NCBI RefSeq assembly: GCF_900188085.1
Contig: NZ_FZOU01000002.1
Span: forward strand, 558,001 to 622,000
DNA: 64,000 bases
Source of the DNA: Granulicella rosea
Lineage (GTDB): Bacteria; Acidobacteriota; Terriglobia; Terriglobales; Acidobacteriaceae
Direction: 5' to 3'
A program made the translations under genes and the position numbers. The notes under the pieces were generated by a model that had not been told where the DNA came from, searched no databases, and saw nothing but the letters and a program-made list of their open reading frames with translations. Position 1 is the first letter of the stretch, and each line of letters opens with the position of its first letter. Below are positions 59,648 to 64,000 of this stretch, piece by piece.

Positions 59648-60619
59648 TTAGAAGATCTGGAAGTCGACCTCGACATACATCGCCACCGAGACCGGCTTGC
59701 CCGCCTTCATCGCCGGCTTGAAGCGATACTGCTTCACCGCTTCGACCGCCTTCTCGTCCAGACCCATACCCAGCGCGCGGACGACCTTCACATTGCGCGC
59801 CGTGCCGTTGGCGTCGACGACGATCGACAGCGTCACCACGCCTGCGACCTTCGCCTTGCGAGCCTCCTCCGAGAACTCCGGCTCCGGCTTGAACAGCACC
59901 TCCGGCGCAGAAACACCGCCGCCGATCCGCTCCAGCCCGCCGCCGGTATTGCCGCCCTCGCCCTGGCCAAGGCCATTGCCATGTCCGCTGCCCAGACCGC
60001 CGCCCGATCCGCCGCCACCCGAGGTGACGCCCACCAGCGGCGAGGTCGGCAGGCCGATAGCCGGCGTATCGACATGGGCAAACTTCACATCCGTCTGCAC
60101 ATTGATCGACGGATCGATCTTGATCTTCGGCTGCTCCAGCGGAGGCGTAGCCGGCGGCACGATCGGATTCTTCTCGAACTTGGGCGGATTGCCATGCACC
60201 ACCGGCGTCGGACCAGCCGAGCCGCCACCGCCGCCCATGGCAACGGCCTTCGGCGGAGCCTTCGGTGGATCTTCCATCGCGATGATCGTCGGCGGATCGA
60301 CAGGCTTGTTGATGGACTGGATCTTTTTCGTTCCCCACCAAACCGCCAACAGCAGCAGCGAGCCATTGATGACGACCGCAGCCGCGGTCGATTTCGGATC
60401 GCGCTTCACCGCCATCCGGTCCGGCACCGCGATCGGCTTCGACTCCAGCACCAGCGGAGGCAGCTTCACCGGGAAAAACACATCGCGCACGCTGCTGATC
60501 AGCGAGCCAAAAACGCCTTCATTCTGCGAGGAGAGATCGCCGGAGAGGTTGACCGCGCTGTCCGGCCGTACAGCCGGAGCGCCTTTTTCTTCCGTTGGAT
60601 CGGGTGTCATCAAAGCCAT
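59648..60619 (-). CDS. TonB family energy-transducing protein
   Basis: A 323-residue product from ATG 60619 (MALMTPDP; ATG 60610 also possible). A cytoplasmic N-terminus of about 80 residues, one membrane anchor (about 83-100, TAAAVVINGSLLLLAVWWG), a Pro/Gly-rich periplasmic spacer (KPPKAPPK type, then GGGGSGGGLGSGHGNGLGQG), and the TonB C-terminal domain (about 235-323, with YRFKPAMKAGKPVSVAMYVE). It links the proton gradient to TonB-dependent outer-membrane receptors. No exbB/exbD are adjacent. Confidence 0.9.
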   Translation of the reverse strand: MALMTPDPTEEKGAPAVRPDSAVNLSGDLSSQNEGVFGSLISSVRDVFFPVKLPPLVLESKPIAVPDRMAVKRDPKSTAAAVVINGSLLLLAVWWGTKKIQSINKPVDPPTIIAMEDPPKAPPKAVAMGGGGGSAGPTPVVHGNPPKFEKNPIVPPATPPLEQPKIKIDPSINVQTDVKFAHVDTPAIGLPTSPLVGVTSGGGGSGGGLGSGHGNGLGQGEGGNTGGGLERIGGGVSAPEVLFKPEPEFSEEARKAKVAGVVTLSIVVDANGTARNVKVVRALGMGLDEKAVEAVKQYRFKPAMKAGKPVSVAMYVEVDFQIF

Positions 60620-60956
60620 AGTGTTCGCCTCAGTGCATCTGCATTTGCATGCAACGGATTCCGCCGTCTCTCCACAAAACCAACGCGCGGCATGCACACG
60701 CCACGCTGCATTCTACAAACTTTCACACATTCCTGTCGTCGAGGCCAGAGAAATTGAAATCCATGCTCTGAAATTGTTTCCACGCGCAGAACGACCTGAA
60801 TTCTTTGACGTAGATAACGTGTAAGAAGTCTCTTCGGCCGGAGCCAATATATGTGGAGAACCCGCTCGGCGGATACAATAAGGGTTTGGCGCAGCCACGC
60901 GCCCCTGTTGCCGTATCGCCGTTGCTTCGTTTGCCGTCAGGATTGAAGAGGAAAGA
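60620..60956. other. 337-base divergent intergenic region between tonB-like gene and ileS
   Basis: No gene or repeat family found. It must hold both promoters. No T-box (tRNA-Ile-sensing leader) features were recognised before ileS; GAAGAGGAAAGA precedes the ileS start. Confidence 0.6.
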
Positions 60957-63857
60957 ATGCCCGAAACGCCCGAGACCAAGCCGCTCAAAGCTACCCTGAA
61001 CCTGCCTGTCACGCAATTCCCCATGAAGGCGAACCTGCCCCAGAACGAGCCTGCCCGCCTGAAACAGTGGCAGGACGACGGCCTCTACGCCCAGATTCGC
61101 GCCGCACGCGCCGGCGCCCCGCGCTTCATCCTCCACGACGGACCGCCCTACGCCAACGGCGCCATCCACCTCGGACATGCGCTCAACAAGTGCATCAAGG
61201 ACTTCGTCGTCAAGACCAAGACCATGGCCGGCTTCGACGCGCCCTACGTCCCCGGCTGGGACTGCCACGGCCTGCCCATCGAGATCAAGGTCGACGAGCA
61301 GCTCGGCCGCAAGAAGCTTGAAATGCCCCCCACCAGCGTCCGCCGCGCCTGCCGCGAGTACGCCCAGAAGTACGTCGACCTCCAGTCCTCGCAGTTTCAG
61401 CGCATCGGCGTCTTCGGCCGCTGGGACAACCCCTACAAGACGATGTCCTTCGACTACGAAGCCCACATCCTCGAAACCTTCTACGAGTTCTACGAGCAGG
61501 GCTTCGTCTACAAGGGCCTCAAGCCCGTCTTCTGGTGCCTGCACGACCGCACGGCCCTAGCCGAGGCCGAGGTCGAATACGAACAGCACGTCAGCCCCAG
61601 CATCTACGTCCGCTACGCCCTGACCAGCGACGCCGCGACGATTGCCCCGGAGCTCGCCGGCAAGCCCGTCTACACCATCATCTGGACCACCACCCCCTGG
61701 ACCATCCCCGCGTCTCAGGCCGTCGCCTTCAACCCGACCATGGAGTATGTCGCCGTCGAAGCCTCCACCGGCGTCTACATCGTCGCCGAAGAGCTGCTAT
61801 CGTCGGTCATCGTCCACTGCAACCTGCTCAGCGGCGCCAACCCCGCCGAACCGGCCAGCGCCACCGACGTCGTCGCCCGCTTCCCCGGCGCGAAGCTCGA
61901 CCGCACCACCTTCAAACACCCGTTCCTCGACCGCACCATCCTCGGCGTTTTGGCCGAGTACGTCACCGCCGACCAGGGCACCGGAGCCGTCCACACCGCG
62001 CCCGCCCACGGCGTCGACGACTTCCAGACCGGCAAGCGCTACGACCTGCCCGAGCTGCAGTACATCAGCCACTCCGGCCACCAGATGAACACCGGCGGCC
62101 AGCCGTACGAGGGCCTCGCCCTCTTCGACTCCAACCCCGTCATCACCGAGCTCCTCCGCGAGTCCGGCGCGCTGCTCTCCGCCACCAAGTTCGAGCACTC
62201 CTACCCGCACTGCTGGCGCTGCCACAACCCCGTCGTCGTCCGCGCCACCGAGCAGTGGTTTATCGGCATGGAGACCCCCATGCCCGGCGAAGAAGGCGAG
62301 CCGCCCACCACCTTCCGCCAGCGCTCCCTCGACGCCATCAAGCAGGTCGTCTGGGATCCCGCCTGGGGCGAGGAACGCATCTCGAACATGATCGCCACCC
62401 GCCCCGACTGGTGCATCTCCCGCCAGCGTATCTGGGGCGTCCCCATCGCGGTCTTCCTCTGCGACCGCTGCGCGCACCCGCTGAACGACGAAAAGATCAA
62501 CGCCAGCATCGTCGAACTCTTCAAGAAAGAGTCCGCCGACGCCTGGTACAAGCACGAGCCAGCCGACCTGCTTCCTGCCGGCACGACCTGCAGCGCCTGC
62601 GGCAACCACAGCTTCCGCAAGGAGATGGACATCCTCGATGTCTGGTTCGAGTCCGGCTCGAGCTGGCACGCCGTGCTCGACCAGGAGGAAGAGCTTGACT
62701 TCCCCGCGGACCTCTACACCGAGGGCGGCGACCAGCACCGCGGCTGGTTCCACTCCTCCCTGCTCACCTCGGTAGCCCTGCGCGGCATCGCTCCTTATAA
62801 GAAGGTAGCGACCTCCGGCTGGACGCTCGACGAACAGGGCCGCGCCTTCTCGAAGTCACTCGGCAACGGCGTCGACCCGGTCGACATCGCCAAGCGCCTC
62901 GGCGCCGAGATCGTCCGCCTCTGGGTCGCCTCGGTCGACTTCCGCGAGGACGTCGCGGCGAGCGAAAACCTCCTCCAGCGGGTAGGCGACAACTATCGCA
63001 AGCTGCGCAACACCTTCCGCTTCCTGCTCGGCAACATCCACGACTTCGATCCCGCAACCAACGCGGTAAAGTTCGCCGAGATGGAGCCGCTCGACCAGTA
63101 CATCCTCGCGCGCACCGCCGAACTCGACGCCAAGATCCGCAAGGCCTACGACGAGTTCGAGTTCCACCGCGCCTACCACGCCCTCAACGAATTCGTAAAC
63201 ACCGACCTTTCAGCACTTTACCTCGACGTCCTGAAAGACCGGCTTTACACCTTCGCACCGAACCACAAGGCCCGCCGCAGCGCCCAGACCGCTCTCTGGC
63301 GCATCGCCGAAGCCCTGACCCGCCTCGTCGCACCCATCCTCAGCTTCACGGCGGACGAGGTCTGGTCGTATCTGCCCAAGGCCGAAGGCCGCGAGGCGTC
63401 GGTTCACACCGCACTCTTCCCCGATCTCGCCGAGATCGTCCCCGGCAACGAATCCACCGTCCTTGCCGACTGGCAGCAGCTTCTTGGCTTGCGCTCGGTT
63501 GTTCTTTCCACGCTCGAAACACTTCGCGCTGAGAAGGTGATCGGCAAGTCACTTGAGGCTGAGGTTGTAATCAGACTCTCGAGTGAATTCCAACCGGCAT
63601 TGTCTGCAATCCTCAGGAAATACAGCTCAGCACTTCCAGAGTTGTTCAACGTATCCGCTGTTGAAGTCAGCTTGGTAGAGGCCGAAGGTCATTCCTCTGA
63701 TCCGATCATCGACGCTGCGGCATCCGAGCAGCCGAAGTGCGAACGCTGCTGGCGCTATGTAGCAGACGTTGCCGGCAATGTGAGCTACCCCACCGTCTGC
63801 CTGCGCTGCGCAGAAGCCCTCGAAGCCATCGCCTTCCCACCCTACGCCTCCGCATAA
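60957..63857 (+). CDS. ileS: isoleucyl-tRNA synthetase
   Basis: A 966-residue class Ia synthetase. The HIGH motif is HLGH in PPYANGAIHLGHALNK. The KMSKS loop reads GRAFSKSLGN, so Lys-Met are replaced by Ala-Phe while the catalytic SKS is kept. The CP1 editing domain has TTTPWTIPASQAVAFNP and the Asp region GTGAVHTAPAHGVDDF. The C-terminal zinc finger is CERCWRY followed by VCLRCAEAL, as in bacterial type IleS. Start ATG 60957 with GAAGAGGAAAG upstream. Confidence 0.96.
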   Translation: MPETPETKPLKATLNLPVTQFPMKANLPQNEPARLKQWQDDGLYAQIRAARAGAPRFILHDGPPYANGAIHLGHALNKCIKDFVVKTKTMAGFDAPYVPGWDCHGLPIEIKVDEQLGRKKLEMPPTSVRRACREYAQKYVDLQSSQFQRIGVFGRWDNPYKTMSFDYEAHILETFYEFYEQGFVYKGLKPVFWCLHDRTALAEAEVEYEQHVSPSIYVRYALTSDAATIAPELAGKPVYTIIWTTTPWTIPASQAVAFNPTMEYVAVEASTGVYIVAEELLSSVIVHCNLLSGANPAEPASATDVVARFPGAKLDRTTFKHPFLDRTILGVLAEYVTADQGTGAVHTAPAHGVDDFQTGKRYDLPELQYISHSGHQMNTGGQPYEGLALFDSNPVITELLRESGALLSATKFEHSYPHCWRCHNPVVVRATEQWFIGMETPMPGEEGEPPTTFRQRSLDAIKQVVWDPAWGEERISNMIATRPDWCISRQRIWGVPIAVFLCDRCAHPLNDEKINASIVELFKKESADAWYKHEPADLLPAGTTCSACGNHSFRKEMDILDVWFESGSSWHAVLDQEEELDFPADLYTEGGDQHRGWFHSSLLTSVALRGIAPYKKVATSGWTLDEQGRAFSKSLGNGVDPVDIAKRLGAEIVRLWVASVDFREDVAASENLLQRVGDNYRKLRNTFRFLLGNIHDFDPATNAVKFAEMEPLDQYILARTAELDAKIRKAYDEFEFHRAYHALNEFVNTDLSALYLDVLKDRLYTFAPNHKARRSAQTALWRIAEALTRLVAPILSFTADEVWSYLPKAEGREASVHTALFPDLAEIVPGNESTVLADWQQLLGLRSVVLSTLETLRAEKVIGKSLEAEVVIRLSSEFQPALSAILRKYSSALPELFNVSAVEVSLVEAEGHSSDPIIDAAASEQPKCERCWRYVADVAGNVSYPTVCLRCAEALEAIAFPPYASA

Positions 63858-63973
63858 GAGCGAAGGGTGGAGGCCTTACGCGGCCAGCTTGCAAGCTTTA
63901 AGCTGACGGCTCTCGAAGAAGCCTTCCATCCCCGCGCCCAGACCGTCCAAGCAATAGGAGAGTCAGCCCGAAG

Positions 63974-64000
63974 ATGTCCGAAATCGAAGTCAAATCCCGC
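63974..64000 (+). CDS. 5' end of an unidentified gene downstream of ileS
   Basis: ATG 63974 opens nine codons (MSEIEVKSR) cut by the window edge. lspA often follows ileS, and the position 116 bases downstream would suit it, but nine residues cannot identify a product. Another open frame (from GTG near 63869) crosses the same region, so the true start is uncertain. Confidence 0.35.

Noticed and set aside
60620..60956. T-box leader before ileS
   Set aside because: No AG-bulge or T-box consensus and no terminator hairpin were recognised.

Overview
The window is GC-rich, densely coded bacterial DNA. Its gene content suggests a soil acidobacterium of the Terriglobia type (Granulicella, Terriglobus or Edaphobacter-like): secreted glycosidases, DcaP-like porin, SSS-type sugar uptake, Uma2 nuclease, LigD/Ku, and several families of short dispersed repeats scattered between genes. 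The taxonomic call is inference from families and repeats; no rRNA, tRNA, CRISPR array or insertion sequence was seen.

Layout. 1-5810 (minus strand): hexuronate use, with a porin, glucuronate isomerase UxaC and a nickel-pincer LarA-family racemase/epimerase, interrupted by a low-GC DUF2971 gene. 6068-15287: amino-sugar and cell-wall sugar salvage, with GH20 hexosaminidase, NagA, a GH28 pectinase on the other strand, and a 1412-residue protein that joins an SSS transporter, an AmiE-like serine hydrolase and a NamZ (DUF1343) exo-muramidase. 15354-18333: phoU, a HEAT-repeat protein, Uma2 and a degenerate GT51 protein. 18330-22951: siroheme-dependent nitrite/sulfite reductase behind a possible Cys-rich leader peptide, an unknown secreted protein, then both siroheme synthesis genes. 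23035-26301: two APC amino acid permeases. 26313-30119: thiE, accC, accB and a Xaa-Pro peptidase. 30174-35983: Tat metallophosphoesterase, excisionase-like protein, MBL-fold hydrolase, CsgG/FlgT-like secreted protein and a long-chain acyl-CoA ligase. 36140-47708: gltB divergent from argR-argC-argB-argD-argF-argH-N-acetylglutamate synthase, with a strong promoter overlapped by tandem ARG boxes between them. 47780-55750: tmk, P450, TPM protein, LigD, Ku, holB. 55915-64000: Sua5/YrdC, CYTH protein, chemotaxis receptor, TonB, IleS and the first codons of one more gene.

Most striking points. The transporter-amidase-muramidase fusion carries a different dispersed repeat, in frame, at each of its two domain junctions, so the fusion may have arisen by read-through of repeat-bearing intergenic DNA; its three parts match the separate amidase, NamZ and uptake functions of known MurNAc salvage operons, and GH20 and NagA sit just upstream. 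Other leads are a near-leaderless ORF with the motif CPCC and a terminator-like hairpin before the siroheme reductase, a LarA homologue linked to UxaC, ArgR boxes between gltB and the arginine operon, and a hairpin that takes up part of the Shine-Dalgarno site of the chemotaxis receptor gene.
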